From NCBI GenBank assembly GCA_040880405.1, contig JBBDIM010000002.1, forward strand, positions 1 through 55,120: DNA of 55,120 nucleotides, written 5' to 3'. The stretch is from JBBDIM01 sp040880405 (lineage in GTDB: Bacteria; Planctomycetota; Planctomycetia; Pirellulales; Pirellulaceae). Below are positions 15,079-24,481 of the stretch, one piece after another (the first letter of the stretch is position 1; each line of letters opens with the position of its first letter). The notes beneath the pieces were generated by a model. That model saw only the letters and a list, made by a program, of their open reading frames with translations, was not told the DNA's origin and did no database searches. The translations under genes and the position numbers were made by a program.

Positions 15079-16761
15079 ATGCGCGCGCATTACTACATTG
15101 GAGTCGATGTTGGAACCGGCAGCGCACGGGCCGGCCTGTTCGACATCGCGGGCAACCTGCTGGCGGCGACGTCTCACGAGATCCAGACGTTCCGTCCCCA
15201 GGCTGACTTTGTCGAGCAGTCGTCGGAAGATATTTGGCGAGTCGCCTGTCGCTGTGTGCGAGAAGTGATCGGTCAGGCGGGTATCGAGGCGGCCAAGGTG
15301 CGCGGGATCGGCTTCGATGCGACCTGTTCGCTGGTTGTCTTGGACGAGGAAAATCGGCCCATAACCGTCAGTCCCGACGACGACGACGCGCGGAACGTCA
15401 TTGTCTGGATGGATCACCGCGCGGTCGCTCAGGCGGATCGCATCAATCGGTTAGGGCACGACGTGTTGAAATATGTGGGGAACGTCATCTCGCCGGAAAT
15501 GCAAACCCCCAAACTACTTTGGCTGAAGGAGAATATGCCCGAGACGTGGCGGCGATCGCGACGATTCCTCGACCTGCCCGACTTCCTGACCTTCCGCGCC
15601 ACCGGAGACGAAACTCGGTCGCTCTGCAGCACCGTTTGCAAGTGGACCTATCTGGGGCACGCGGCGGTCGAAGGGGGAAACCAACCGGGTCGCTGGGACA
15701 GCGGCTACTTCCGGAGCATCGGCCTGGAAGACCTTGCCGAAGAACGCTTCGTACGAATCGGACGGCAAATCCGACCGATGGGCCAACCATTGGGACGCGG
15801 CGTCACGGCCGAGGCGGCCGAGGAACTGGGCGTGCCGGCGGGGACGGCCGTCGGCGTCTCGATCATCGATGCCCACGCCGGTGGCATCGGGATGATCGGC
15901 GCGATGCTGGACGGCGTTTCGCCGCGCGCCGAAGCGTTTGATCGGCGGTTGGCCTTGATCGGTGGCACTTCGAGCTGTCACATGGCGGTGTCGACCGATC
16001 CACGTTTCATCCGCGGGATCTGGGGGCCTTATTATTCGGCGATGATCCCCGACATGTGGCTGACCGAGGGGGGCCAATCGGCGACCGGCGCGCTGATCGA
16101 TTTTGTGATCGACAACCACGGGGCCACCAACGAGCTGCGGCAGTTGGCCAGCGACCAGCGGCGGTCTCCCTACGAGGTGCTCAACCGGCGTTTGGAGGAC
16201 CTGACGCAAGGACTCCGCGTCCCCGCCTCGCTGACGCGGGAACTGCACGTTTGCCCCTACTTCCACGGTAACCGCTCTCCCTGGGCCGATCCGACGCTGC
16301 GGGGGATGATCTGCGGGCTGACGCTCTCCGCCTCGCTGGATGATCTGGCGGTGCTCTACCTGGCGACGATTCAGGCCATCGCCTACGGCACACGGCACAT
16401 CATCGAGGTAATGAACGGGGCCGGATACCGGATTGACACGATCTTCGCCTGTGGCGGGGGAACCAAGAATCCGATTTTCTTGCGAGAACACGCCGATATC
16501 ACCGGCTGCCGAATCGTATTGCCTCGCGAGCCGGAATCGGTCTTGCTGGGCAGCGCCATGCTCGGCGCGGTCGCCGCCGGCCAATATCCCACCCTGCTAT
16601 CCGCCATGGCCGCTATGAGCGGTGCCGGGCAAGTCCTCGCCCCTGACATCACCACGACCACCTACCACCAAGCCAAGTACGATGTCTTTCGACAGCTCCA
16701 TACCGATCAGCAGGCCTATCGGGAGCGGATGCAATTGGGCGTGATTGCCGGAAGCCCCTAA
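15079..16761 (+). CDS. FGGY-family carbohydrate kinase (ribulokinase-like)
   Basis: A 560-residue kinase. Phosphate 1 motif GVDVGTGSARAGLFD sits at residues 8-22, followed by DDDDARNVIVWMDHRA, a family segment near the sugar site. The C-terminal half has GLIGGTSSCHMAVS-like residues (LIGGTSSCHMAVSTD, about residue 295) and the adenosine segment IFACGGGTKNPIFLREHADI. The length and the DDDDARNVIVWMDHR stretch fit the eukaryote-like ribulokinase subgroup (YDR109C/FGGY type) better than glycerol or xylulose kinases. ATG 15079 lies 3 bases after the isomerase stop with GGAGGG upstream. It probably phosphorylates the ketose produced by the isomerase. Confidence 0.88.
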   Translation: MRAHYYIGVDVGTGSARAGLFDIAGNLLAATSHEIQTFRPQADFVEQSSEDIWRVACRCVREVIGQAGIEAAKVRGIGFDATCSLVVLDEENRPITVSPDDDDARNVIVWMDHRAVAQADRINRLGHDVLKYVGNVISPEMQTPKLLWLKENMPETWRRSRRFLDLPDFLTFRATGDETRSLCSTVCKWTYLGHAAVEGGNQPGRWDSGYFRSIGLEDLAEERFVRIGRQIRPMGQPLGRGVTAEAAEELGVPAGTAVGVSIIDAHAGGIGMIGAMLDGVSPRAEAFDRRLALIGGTSSCHMAVSTDPRFIRGIWGPYYSAMIPDMWLTEGGQSATGALIDFVIDNHGATNELRQLASDQRRSPYEVLNRRLEDLTQGLRVPASLTRELHVCPYFHGNRSPWADPTLRGMICGLTLSASLDDLAVLYLATIQAIAYGTRHIIEVMNGAGYRIDTIFACGGGTKNPIFLREHADITGCRIVLPREPESVLLGSAMLGAVAAGQYPTLLSAMAAMSGAGQVLAPDITTTTYHQAKYDVFRQLHTDQQAYRERMQLGVIAGSP

Positions 16762-16771
16762 TCCGAGAGTA

Positions 16772-16790
16772 CCTTTTTCGCCGAAAAAGG
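16772..16790. terminator. Possible bidirectional terminator hairpin
   Basis: CCTTTTTC and GAAAAAGG form an 8-base stem with a 3-base loop between the convergent kinase and symporter genes. The T-rich arm serves one strand and the A-rich arm the other. There is no separate U-tract after the stem. Confidence 0.4.
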
Positions 16791-16821
16791 CCGCGCCATT
16801 ACACCCTTTCCGGCTTGTTGT

Positions 16822-18003
16822 TTACGAGATGGCGGAGGCTTCCCTTTCTTGAGGTTGTTCGGCTGTTTGCTCGACATCGCCGGTCTCGGTTTGCGGGATC
16901 GAACGTTTCCACCAGGACGCTAAAGCCGAACCGGCAACAGCACTCCAAGGACCAAGCACGGCCGAGGCCAAGGCGGCCAACTCGCTATGCAAAACATTCA
17001 ACGCCAATCCGGTGGCCATGCCGCCATTCTGCATGCCCACTTCAATTGAAACCGTGCGCGCGTCGGACTCCGACAGGCCCACGATGCGGGCGCCGCAATA
17101 GCCCAGAGTGAAGCCAATCGCGTTATGGCAAGCCGCGGCACCAAACAACGCCAGGCCGATCATCAGAAGTTCATCTCGCGAAAGGCCGATTGTTACCGCG
17201 ATGATAATACACACGCTCAGCATGGAAACCAGCGGCAGTACGCGCTCCATCCGACGAGTCAAGCCTCGCGCGAAACTGTTAATGAGAATGCCCACCACCA
17301 GCGGCAGCACAATCATCATAATGATTGCTTGCATCATCGGCCACGTTTCGATGGAAACGTACCGACCAGCCAATAGCTTCATCGCCAGAGGCGTCATTAA
17401 AGGCGATATCAATGTCGAACAGGCGGTCATGGTGACCGATAGCGCTACGTTGCCCCCGGCGATATAGCAGATGACATTCGAGGCCACGCCGCCGGCACAC
17501 GAGCCGATCAGGATCAGGCCCACGGCCACTTCTCCTGGCAAGCCGAACAGCCAAGCGCAGAAATAGCCTCCAAACGGCATTACGAGGAATTGCAGTACGA
17601 CACCCACAATGACTCCGCGCGGCATGCGGATAATCCGCGCGAAATCCCGCCAAGTCAGGGTAATTCCCATTCCCAACATAATGACCTGGATCAACGGCAC
17701 GATCAGGGTCTTGTACTCGAACGCTCCCCAGCGGGTCGCGGTATCGGGAAAAAACAACGCCACCGCCGCGAAAGCAAAGACCCAAACCGTGAACGCCAGC
17801 CCCGAGAAACGGGAACTCGCTGTCGCCAGGGCCAGCAGCGCCACCCCGCAGACCACCGCGATTCCCGCCGCGTTGTACGCTCCCGCGAGAGCGGCGACCG
17901 GCGCGCCCAGCATCGCTCCGCCGCTGGCGAGCAGATATCCTCGCCCTCTCCAAGAGCCTTTTTCGCCGCTCATATTCACCGCCTTGCGATTGAAATCACG
18001 CAT
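16822..18003 (-). CDS. Bile acid:sodium symporter family (BASS/SBF) transporter
   Basis: A 393-residue integral membrane protein with about ten hydrophobic helices. Two are near the N-terminus (GGAMLGAPVAALAGAYNAAG and LAFTVWVFAFAAVALFFP). Family segments are VIMLGMGITLTWRDFARI, LILIGSCAGGVASNVICYIA (the conserved crossover region for Na+ and substrate) and SIEVGMQNGGMATGLAL, the second crossover. These transporters co-transport organic anions with sodium through the inner membrane. Its ATG at 18003 is 3 bases past the DUF1501 stop, making it the last gene of the seven-gene run. It is the likely importer for the product of the extracytoplasmic enzymes, for example an organic acid. Substrate unknown. 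Confidence 0.9.
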   Translation of the reverse strand: MRDFNRKAVNMSGEKGSWRGRGYLLASGGAMLGAPVAALAGAYNAAGIAVVCGVALLALATASSRFSGLAFTVWVFAFAAVALFFPDTATRWGAFEYKTLIVPLIQVIMLGMGITLTWRDFARIIRMPRGVIVGVVLQFLVMPFGGYFCAWLFGLPGEVAVGLILIGSCAGGVASNVICYIAGGNVALSVTMTACSTLISPLMTPLAMKLLAGRYVSIETWPMMQAIIMMIVLPLVVGILINSFARGLTRRMERVLPLVSMLSVCIIIAVTIGLSRDELLMIGLALFGAAACHNAIGFTLGYCGARIVGLSESDARTVSIEVGMQNGGMATGLALNVLHSELAALASAVLGPWSAVAGSALASWWKRSIPQTETGDVEQTAEQPQEREASAIS

Positions 18004-18006
18004 ATC

Positions 18007-19458
18007 TTACGTAAAAAGGTCGTGCAGTACTTTTACGCCGGGCTCGACGCCCGTCAGACGAAAATCGAGCCCCTGAAACTTATAGCTCAAGCGGCTATGG
18101 TCCAGCCCCAGAGAATAAAGCATGGTCGCGTGCAGGTCGTGCATGGAAACGGGATTTTCCACAACTTGAAAGCCAAATTCGTCGGTTAGACCATAGGTCA
18201 TTCCTGGCTTGATTCCCCCGCCCGCCATCCAAATCGTGGAGGCATCGGGCCAGTGGTCGCGCCCCAGGAAACGCGCGTTACCCCCTCGATTCTCATTCAT
18301 ACAGGTACGACCGAACTCGCCCCCCCAAACCACTAACGTCTCATCCAACAAACCGCGTTGTCGCAGATCGCGCACCAGCGCCGCCGAGGGTTGATCGACA
18401 TCGCGGCACAGTTGAGGCAACGCGTGTTCGAGTGAAGCGGAGCGTTTTTCACCATGGCAATCCCAAATCGCGCTGGGGCTCCCTCGATAGCAAATCTGCA
18501 CGAATCGCACGCCGGCCTCGACGAGTCTCCGGGCCAGCAGGCAGGCATTGGCGAAGGTGTCCGCACCGGGCCGCGCGCCATAGAGTTCGAGAGTCGCCTC
18601 CGATTCCCGGCTCAAATCCGCTAGTTCAGGCACAATTGTTTGCATGCGGAACGCCAATTCATACGCGGCAATGCGGCCGGCGATTTCGGGATCGTGAAGC
18701 CGAGCCAAACGCACTTTGTTAAGATCGTTGATGGCATCGATCGTCAACACGCGCCGCTCGTTGTCGATACCAGGCGGGTTTTGTACGAAAGGTGCCGCTT
18801 CGCCTTGCGTGCGAAACTGCACCCCTTGATATTGCGGCGGCAAAAAGCCTTGATTCCAGAGCGCCTTGCCCCCATCGACGCCCATTCGCGGCACCAGCAC
18901 GACAAAGCCGGGCAAGTCCTTATTCTCGCTTCCCAGGCCATAACCGACCCAGGACCCCATGCTCGGGCGACCTAGAAACTCCGAACCGGTGGACATGAAA
19001 AGCTGTGCCGGCGCGTGATTGAACTGACTGGTATGGACGCTTTTGATAAAGCATAATTCATCGGCGACGCTCGCCGTATAAGGCAATAGTTCCGATAACG
19101 TCGCGCCGCTTTCGCCATGCCGGGCAAAGCGGTATGGCGTGCCCAGCAGATTCGGCGCGTCGGCAATGAACGCAAATCGGCGGCCTTCGTACATGTACGC
19201 GGGCGCGGGCTGGTCATGCCGGGCGGTCAATTCGGGTTTGTCCTCAAACAGGTCCAACTGCGAAGGTCCCCCGCACATCTGTAAAAAGATGGCGCTTTTC
19301 GCTCGTGGAGGGTGATGCGGCTGTAACACGCCGGCCTCCGCCACCGCCTCAAAGCCACCATCGAGAGCCCCCAGTGCGGCAACCCCCAAACCGAGTCCGG
19401 CGGCTTGGAAGAAATGGCGGCGTGTCATTGCCGACGGTGGGTATTGAAATTTTTGCAT
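18007..19458 (-). CDS. DUF1501 exported protein (Tat signal)
   Basis: A 483-residue DUF1501 protein, a group with a sulfatase/alkaline-phosphatase-like fold and unknown activity. ATG 19458 gives MQKFQYPPSAMTRRHFFQAA, a twin-arginine signal (RRHFF) followed by a hydrophobic stretch, so it should be exported folded. A start at 19587 would overlap the upstream gene. Family segments are SAIFLQMCGGPSQLDLFEDK, SWVGYGLGSENKDLPGFVVL, TLVVWGGEFGRTCMNENRGG and RDHWPDASTIWMAGGGIKPG. It starts 4 bases after the DUF1549/1553 stop. This pairing is a planctomycete hallmark and implies that the two act together outside the cytoplasm. Confidence 0.93.
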   Translation of the reverse strand: MQKFQYPPSAMTRRHFFQAAGLGLGVAALGALDGGFEAVAEAGVLQPHHPPRAKSAIFLQMCGGPSQLDLFEDKPELTARHDQPAPAYMYEGRRFAFIADAPNLLGTPYRFARHGESGATLSELLPYTASVADELCFIKSVHTSQFNHAPAQLFMSTGSEFLGRPSMGSWVGYGLGSENKDLPGFVVLVPRMGVDGGKALWNQGFLPPQYQGVQFRTQGEAAPFVQNPPGIDNERRVLTIDAINDLNKVRLARLHDPEIAGRIAAYELAFRMQTIVPELADLSRESEATLELYGARPGADTFANACLLARRLVEAGVRFVQICYRGSPSAIWDCHGEKRSASLEHALPQLCRDVDQPSAALVRDLRQRGLLDETLVVWGGEFGRTCMNENRGGNARFLGRDHWPDASTIWMAGGGIKPGMTYGLTDEFGFQVVENPVSMHDLHATMLYSLGLDHSRLSYKFQGLDFRLTGVEPGVKVLHDLFT

Positions 19459-19462
19459 TGCG

Positions 19463-21718
19463 TTACTCCCGCGTAATCGTTTCATCAAGATTGAGAAGCG
19501 TGTTGGCGACCAGAGTCCATGCCGCCAGTTCCGATGGTTCAACACGTGCGCGGAAAGTGGCTTCCGATGACTGGCTAATCCAGGCATGGGCCGCCGCCTC
19601 GTCTTGGCGAAAGTTTGCCAGGCTATCGTGAAACAGACGACGCAAAATCGTCAGTTCCTCCTCGGTCGCATGGCGTCCGACGCACTTCCGCAACCCCAAC
19701 GCCAGTCGCGCGTCGAGATCGCCCGCGTGCGTCGCCAGGCTTTTCCCCAATGCGCGCGCGGCTTCGACATAGGTTGGATGATTCATCAGATCGAGCGCTT
19801 GCAAGGGAGAACCGGTGACCGTGCGCTGGGCCACACAAACCTCGCGTGTCGGGGCGTCGAAGGTTTGAAACGAAACATAAGGCGCTGTTCGCTCCCAAAA
19901 GGTGTAAATCGCTCGGCGACGCCGATCCTCCTCGGAGCCGCCATCCCACCGTTTGCGGTTGCGAGCCGCGTTGGTCGGCGGTTGATAAGGAAAAACGCCC
20001 GGACCGCCCAACTTCTCGTGTAAAATTCCGCTGATTGACAATGCGTTGTCGCGCACCTGTTCCGCCGAAAGGCGGCGGCGTGGGAAAACGGAAAGCAGTG
20101 TGTTGTTGGGATCGAGCCGTTCCAGTTCAGGCGTTCGCGCCGATTGTTGGCGGTAGGTTTCCGAGGTGACGATCAAGCGATGCATGGCCTTCACGCTCCA
20201 ATCCCGCCGCACGAATTCCACGGCGAGCCAATCCAACAAGGCGGGATGCGTGGGCGCGGCCGATTGCAAGCCAAAGTCGTCGAGCGTAGAAACAAGGCCT
20301 CGACCAAAGTAATGCATCCACAGACGATTCATAACCACGCGGGCCGTCAGCGGATGCTCGCCATCGACCAACCACCGGGCAAGCGCCAAACGATCGGCCG
20401 GGGCATCGACGGGTAGCGGCGTGAATTTGGCCGGCGTCCCCGGTGTCACTTCCTCGCCGGGAGTGAGAAAATTCCCGCGTTGATGCAGGCGTGTTACGCG
20501 CGGATTTTTAGCGCCGCGCATGACGAGCGTGGTCGACGGAGAACCATCGGGACGCGTCACGTTCCTCAATTCCAGGCGGGGACTGATATCCCGCCGGTAG
20601 GAGACATCGTTTCCGGTCGAAGGCGCTAACTCATCGGCGTCCTGATTGAATATCGCGAACATCCGAAAATAGTCGACCTGGCTGATGGGATCGTACTTGT
20701 GATCATGGCAACGCGCGCAGCCGAGCGTTAACCCCAGCCAGACCGTTCCGGTGGTGTTTACGCGGTCGGCCACCGCTTCGACTCGATACTCTTCGATATC
20801 AATGCCGTTTTCCCGGTTGAGCGGCGAGTTACGGTGAAATCCTGTGGCAACCAATTGTTGTTCGGTCGGGTTCGGCAACAAATCGCCCGCGAGCTGTTCA
20901 AGGGTGAACCGGTCGAACGGCATATCGGCGTTCAAGGCCGCAATAACCCAATCGCGCCAAGGCCAAATCTCGCGGACATGATCTCGTTCATATCCATTGG
21001 TATCCGCGTAACGCGCCAAGTCGAGCCATCGCACCGCTTGATGCTCGCCGTAACGCGAGCTAGAAAGTAACCGATCGACGATCCGCTCATAGGCCCGCGG
21101 ATCGTCGTCTTGAATGAACCGTTCGACTTCGGCGATTGTCGGCGGAAGGCCCGTCAAATCGAGAGACAATCGCCGAATCAATGTTTCGCGCGCTGCCGGC
21201 GGGGCGGGCTCCAACCCCGCCTCCACCAAACGCGCGTGGATTAGGCGGTCGATGGGATGCTCCACGTCCGGATCGAACTTCGACATCGGCGGCTCGGCGG
21301 CACGAGGCGGCTCGAATGCCCAGTGTTCCTCCCAGGACGCTCCGGCATCAATCCAACGGCGAATCAATTCGATTTCATCCGCCGTCAACCGGTTACCGGA
21401 TTCCTCCGGCGGCATCCGCTCGAACTCATCCTCAGAGGCGATCCGCCGATAGAGTTCGCTTGCGTCGCTGTCACCGGCATGCACTGTGCCGCCCATTTCT
21501 TCGAGACCGAACAGTCCGGCTCGCGTATCGAGCCGCAAATCCGCTTCGCGGCTTCCTTCGTCGGGACCGTGGCAATGAAAGCAACGATCCGTCAGTAGAG
21601 GACGAATATCGCGACCGAAGTCGATATCATCCTCCGCCACGAGGCGGGAAACGCTCAGCGCGGCCACCATGCCAATCGTGACAATCGCCGCCAGACAACG
21701 CAAGGAGCAATGGAACAT
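19463..21718 (-). CDS. PSCyt1-DUF1549-DUF1553 protein (c-type cytochrome-like, no extra binding domain)
   Basis: A 751-residue exported protein. The signal peptide is AAIVTIGMVAALSVSRLVAE. Then comes the planctomycete cytochrome domain with one haem site CFHCHG at about residue 46 and the distal region EFERMPPEESGNRLTADEIE. DUF1549 (PSCyt2) follows with RLSLDLTGLPPTIAEVERFI and LDLARYADTNGYERDHVREI, then ARCHDHKYDPISQVDYF, a second CxxCH (GCARCHD). The C-terminal DUF1553 (PSD1) contains RVVMNRLWMHYFGRGLV and ISGILHEKLGGPGVF. It lacks the carbohydrate-binding domains seen in its two paralogues here. The role is unproven; probably redox or ligand handling in the periplasm. Confidence 0.93.
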   Translation of the reverse strand: MFHCSLRCLAAIVTIGMVAALSVSRLVAEDDIDFGRDIRPLLTDRCFHCHGPDEGSREADLRLDTRAGLFGLEEMGGTVHAGDSDASELYRRIASEDEFERMPPEESGNRLTADEIELIRRWIDAGASWEEHWAFEPPRAAEPPMSKFDPDVEHPIDRLIHARLVEAGLEPAPPAARETLIRRLSLDLTGLPPTIAEVERFIQDDDPRAYERIVDRLLSSSRYGEHQAVRWLDLARYADTNGYERDHVREIWPWRDWVIAALNADMPFDRFTLEQLAGDLLPNPTEQQLVATGFHRNSPLNRENGIDIEEYRVEAVADRVNTTGTVWLGLTLGCARCHDHKYDPISQVDYFRMFAIFNQDADELAPSTGNDVSYRRDISPRLELRNVTRPDGSPSTTLVMRGAKNPRVTRLHQRGNFLTPGEEVTPGTPAKFTPLPVDAPADRLALARWLVDGEHPLTARVVMNRLWMHYFGRGLVSTLDDFGLQSAAPTHPALLDWLAVEFVRRDWSVKAMHRLIVTSETYRQQSARTPELERLDPNNTLLSVFPRRRLSAEQVRDNALSISGILHEKLGGPGVFPYQPPTNAARNRKRWDGGSEEDRRRRAIYTFWERTAPYVSFQTFDAPTREVCVAQRTVTGSPLQALDLMNHPTYVEAARALGKSLATHAGDLDARLALGLRKCVGRHATEEELTILRRLFHDSLANFRQDEAAAHAWISQSSEATFRARVEPSELAAWTLVANTLLNLDETITRE

Positions 21719-21727
21719 CAGTACGCC

Positions 21728-22879
21728 CTATTCAACTACCAGAGAGGAAATCGGAATAATTGCCAACTCGCATTCGCGTTTGCGCACCGAGTAGACGACA
21801 TACAGCTTTCCGTCATGCTCGTAGGCGTAAGGATAGGCCCACGAGCCGCCGCGGACTTTGCCGGCGTAGTCCGCCGGCTCCTGGCCGTGTCGCACACGCC
21901 ATACCTTATCCAAGGTTTTTTCGCCCGGCTTGCTGACGGCAATGGCCAGCGTATGGCGATTGCGGATGTTGGAAATCAGATAACGTTGCCCCGTGCTCAA
22001 AACATCGGCGAACGGCTGCGAGGCGGCCATCGGGTAGTTGGCCTTCATCACCTCCGACCAGGTTCGCCCGTAATCCTTACTCACGGAAATCGCCACCGCG
22101 CCTTCCTCGCTCCGAATAAAGGCCGTTATCTCATCGTCGTCGACGATGAGACTGGTTTCCAAAAAGCCACGCCCCTCGGGCCAATTGATGTGGACGGTCT
22201 CCCATTTCGTCAGGTTGTCGCCGTGACTGATCGCCACGCAGGAGGTGATCTTGCTGGTCAGCCCCCCCATGATCCAATTGCCGTCGCTCATTTTCACGGG
22301 AGCGTCCATCGGCCAGCAATCGCGGGCGACGATCCCCTGCGAATCCCACTGGTTGGTTTCATCGTTGAGCGTGAACGCCTCGGTCCCCAGCCCCGGAAAT
22401 GTCCCTTTCGGCTCGCCTTCACCAAAGTTCGCGACAAAGCACCACAATTTGCCGCCGTGCTCCAGAAACGTCCCGTGGCTGTGGCGACTGCGGTCCTCGG
22501 AGAATCCTGGGGCGGGAATTTCGGCTTCGCCCCAGGTCTTGCCGCCGTCGTCCGATCGGCGTCCCCGGACCAATTCAGTAGACGTGTTCTCCTCGCCTGG
22601 GTTGTGCGCCCAATTGACGAACAACTGGTTCTTGTAATGAATCACCGCCGCGCCGTGCAGAAACCGCCAACCTTCCTCCAACTCGTGCGGCAGTGAATAG
22701 ACGATGCCCGGTACATCGGGCAGGCTGTTGACATCGGCTGGATTTTGTTCGCCCGTCCAAAGCGTGTAGGGCTTGGGCTGTTTCGGAGTTTTGGGCGAGT
22801 CTTCGGCGTAGGCCGCCGCGACGCTACTCAGTGCGATGCCGGCGATAATCGCGGCACAGATAGAACGAGACAATAACAT
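21728..22879 (-). CDS. Sialidase-like BNR/Asp-box exported protein
   Basis: A 383-residue protein with a signal peptide (SICAAIIAGIALSSVAAAYA) and a six-bladed-propeller pattern. Asp-box motifs are SDDGGKTWGEAE (about residue 133) and SKDYGRTWSEVM (about residue 268). RDCWPMDAPVKMSDGNWIMG and FLETSLIVDDDEITAFIRSE resemble propeller blades of exo-alpha-sialidase (GH33-like) proteins. The classical catalytic Arg triad and Tyr/Glu pair were not all located, so sialidase activity is not claimed; many BNR proteins are only binding or other hydrolytic proteins. GAGGA lies upstream of ATG 22879. Next to a DHDPS/NAL-family gene it raises the possibility of sialic-acid-like sugar use. Confidence 0.75.
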   Translation of the reverse strand: MLLSRSICAAIIAGIALSSVAAAYAEDSPKTPKQPKPYTLWTGEQNPADVNSLPDVPGIVYSLPHELEEGWRFLHGAAVIHYKNQLFVNWAHNPGEENTSTELVRGRRSDDGGKTWGEAEIPAPGFSEDRSRHSHGTFLEHGGKLWCFVANFGEGEPKGTFPGLGTEAFTLNDETNQWDSQGIVARDCWPMDAPVKMSDGNWIMGGLTSKITSCVAISHGDNLTKWETVHINWPEGRGFLETSLIVDDDEITAFIRSEEGAVAISVSKDYGRTWSEVMKANYPMAASQPFADVLSTGQRYLISNIRNRHTLAIAVSKPGEKTLDKVWRVRHGQEPADYAGKVRGGSWAYPYAYEHDGKLYVVYSVRKRECELAIIPISSLVVE

Positions 22880-22966
22880 GATGCGGATTCCTCTTTGAAG
22901 GATCTTGAATCGAAAAACAATTGGCGACGGTCGGAGCGGGAAAACTCCGACCGTCGTGGAATTCCC

Positions 22967-23884
22967 CTAAGCCAAAACAGTCGTTTTGTCGTACGACAAC
23001 GCCGCCACGATCTTCTCGAGCCGGGCGTTAACCTCGAGCGTCAGCGGCAGCATCGGCGGACGAACCGTTCCCACGCGGCGGCCGCGCAACTCAAGACCGC
23101 GCTTGATGACCGCGATCCAGTCGGGACGCTCCGCGCCTTCGCCGACCGTGGCGGTCTCGACAAACGGTAGGATTTCGTACCACAACTCGGCGGCCTTGAC
23201 GTAGTCTTGGTCGTCAATGCAGGTATGCACGAAGCGAGACCAACGCTTCGGATCGAAGTTCGCCGTGCCCGATACCCAACCGGTGGCACCGTAGGCGAAC
23301 GCCCCCATGGCGTTGTTGTCGTGGCCGTAGAAGAGATGAAGCTTGTCGCCGACGCGCATCTTCAGGCGGGTGGTCGTAAAGGGATCGCTGTCGGCGTCCT
23401 TGAGATATTGCACGATCTCTTCTTCCGCCAATTTCGCGAGCAGTTCGACGCTCAGCCGAATTCCCGTAACGGGCGGGTTGTTATAAATCATGATCGGAAG
23501 CGACACCGCATCGCGAAGTGCTTTGAAGTGGGCATAAATCTCACGCTGCGTATGCACTTGATACCAGGGGCTGATGACCAGCAGGCCGTCGTAGCCTAGC
23601 TTTTCGGCGAAGCGGCAACGCTCGATCGTGGCGGCGGTCGACATATCGGCCCCTCCCGCGATCAGCGGCACGCGACCAGCGGTCTGGTCCTTGGTGATAT
23701 GCAGCACCGCTTCCCACTCGTCGCGTGTAAGATTCATAAACTCGCCGGTACTGCTGCCGCCGCACATGCCATCGACGCCGCCGTCAATCATAAAATCCAC
23801 ATGGTCGCGCAAGCCTTGCTCATCGAGTTCACCCGACTCCGTAAAGGGCGTAATCAATGGCGGATACAAGCCTCGAAAAGTCAT
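22967..23884 (-). CDS. DHDPS/N-acetylneuraminate lyase family aldolase
   Basis: A 305-residue class I aldolase of the DapA/NanA family. Visible are the carboxylate-binding motif GGSSTGEFMNL (residues 42-52), the Tyr of IMIYNNPP near residue 134 and the Schiff-base Lys in IVQYLKDADSD at about residue 162. The spacing between them fits the family. It cleaves or forms 2-keto acids with pyruvate. Members include dihydrodipicolinate synthase, N-acetylneuraminate lyase and KDG aldolase; a catabolic role is likelier here because it is in a run with a sialidase-like protein and a transporter. GGAGAG precedes ATG 23884 by about 10 bases. No signal peptide, so cytoplasmic. Confidence 0.88.
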   Translation of the reverse strand: MTFRGLYPPLITPFTESGELDEQGLRDHVDFMIDGGVDGMCGGSSTGEFMNLTRDEWEAVLHITKDQTAGRVPLIAGGADMSTAATIERCRFAEKLGYDGLLVISPWYQVHTQREIYAHFKALRDAVSLPIMIYNNPPVTGIRLSVELLAKLAEEEIVQYLKDADSDPFTTTRLKMRVGDKLHLFYGHDNNAMGAFAYGATGWVSGTANFDPKRWSRFVHTCIDDQDYVKAAELWYEILPFVETATVGEGAERPDWIAVIKRGLELRGRRVGTVRPPMLPLTLEVNARLEKIVAALSYDKTTVLA

Positions 23885-23997
23885 GGTTCTATTCTCTCCA
23901 AAGGAAGAAGCGAAACGTCCAACACACTTACTTTAGTGGGGAAATCACCGCGGACAATTGATTAAGCTAAAAGGCGTCAGGCCGCGCGCGATTCGGA

Positions 23998-24393
23998 CTA
24001 CTTGCCTAGAACATCGAAATGATGTTCGGCGTTACTGTACGGCAGGTCGACTTCCGTGCGATAAGGAGGAAACAACGCGTTATCCCTTGCTTCGGTAGGC
24101 ATGCCGCCGTCGTCGCCAAAGATCGTCACGTGATGCGGGCCGCCGACAATGCCCTTGCCGCGCCGCGTACGATACGAACCGTCTTGAATCTCGGCCACGC
24201 TCCCTGGTCCCGAATTGCCCTGGGCGGTGATCGGTTCGAACACAATCCGGCCTCCCGGCACCGGCTTGCCCTGATAGGTGACCGTGCCGGTTAGCGTGTA
24301 CCCTCGGTCGTCGCCCTCACCGCAGCCGGCGGCCCACATCAGAGGCAGTGTCGTCGCCATATATGCCAACACACGCCATTTCCCATCGTTCAT
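23998..24393 (-). CDS. Small lipoprotein, carboxypeptidase-regulatory-like fold
   Basis: A 131-residue protein with a short hydrophobic leader ending in a lipobox-like AAGC (residues 21-24), followed by a beta-sandwich pattern: YTLTGTVTYQGKPVPGGRIV, then DGSYRTRRGKGIVGGPHHVT. Planctomycetes often place such a small lipoprotein directly downstream of a DUF1559 gene, as here (88 bases) and again at 41882. It probably sits in a membrane with its domain in the periplasm. No partner or ligand can be read from the sequence. Confidence 0.8.
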   Translation of the reverse strand: MNDGKWRVLAYMATTLPLMWAAGCGEGDDRGYTLTGTVTYQGKPVPGGRIVFEPITAQGNSGPGSVAEIQDGSYRTRRGKGIVGGPHHVTIFGDDGGMPTEARDNALFPPYRTEVDLPYSNAEHHFDVLGK

Positions 24394-24481
24394 GAATCAG
24401 AGCCTCCTAATTGGATTGAAAAGCCCGCGATCGGTTGCGGATGACTACTCAATGGCTTTGCGCCATATCGAAAACGGTTCG

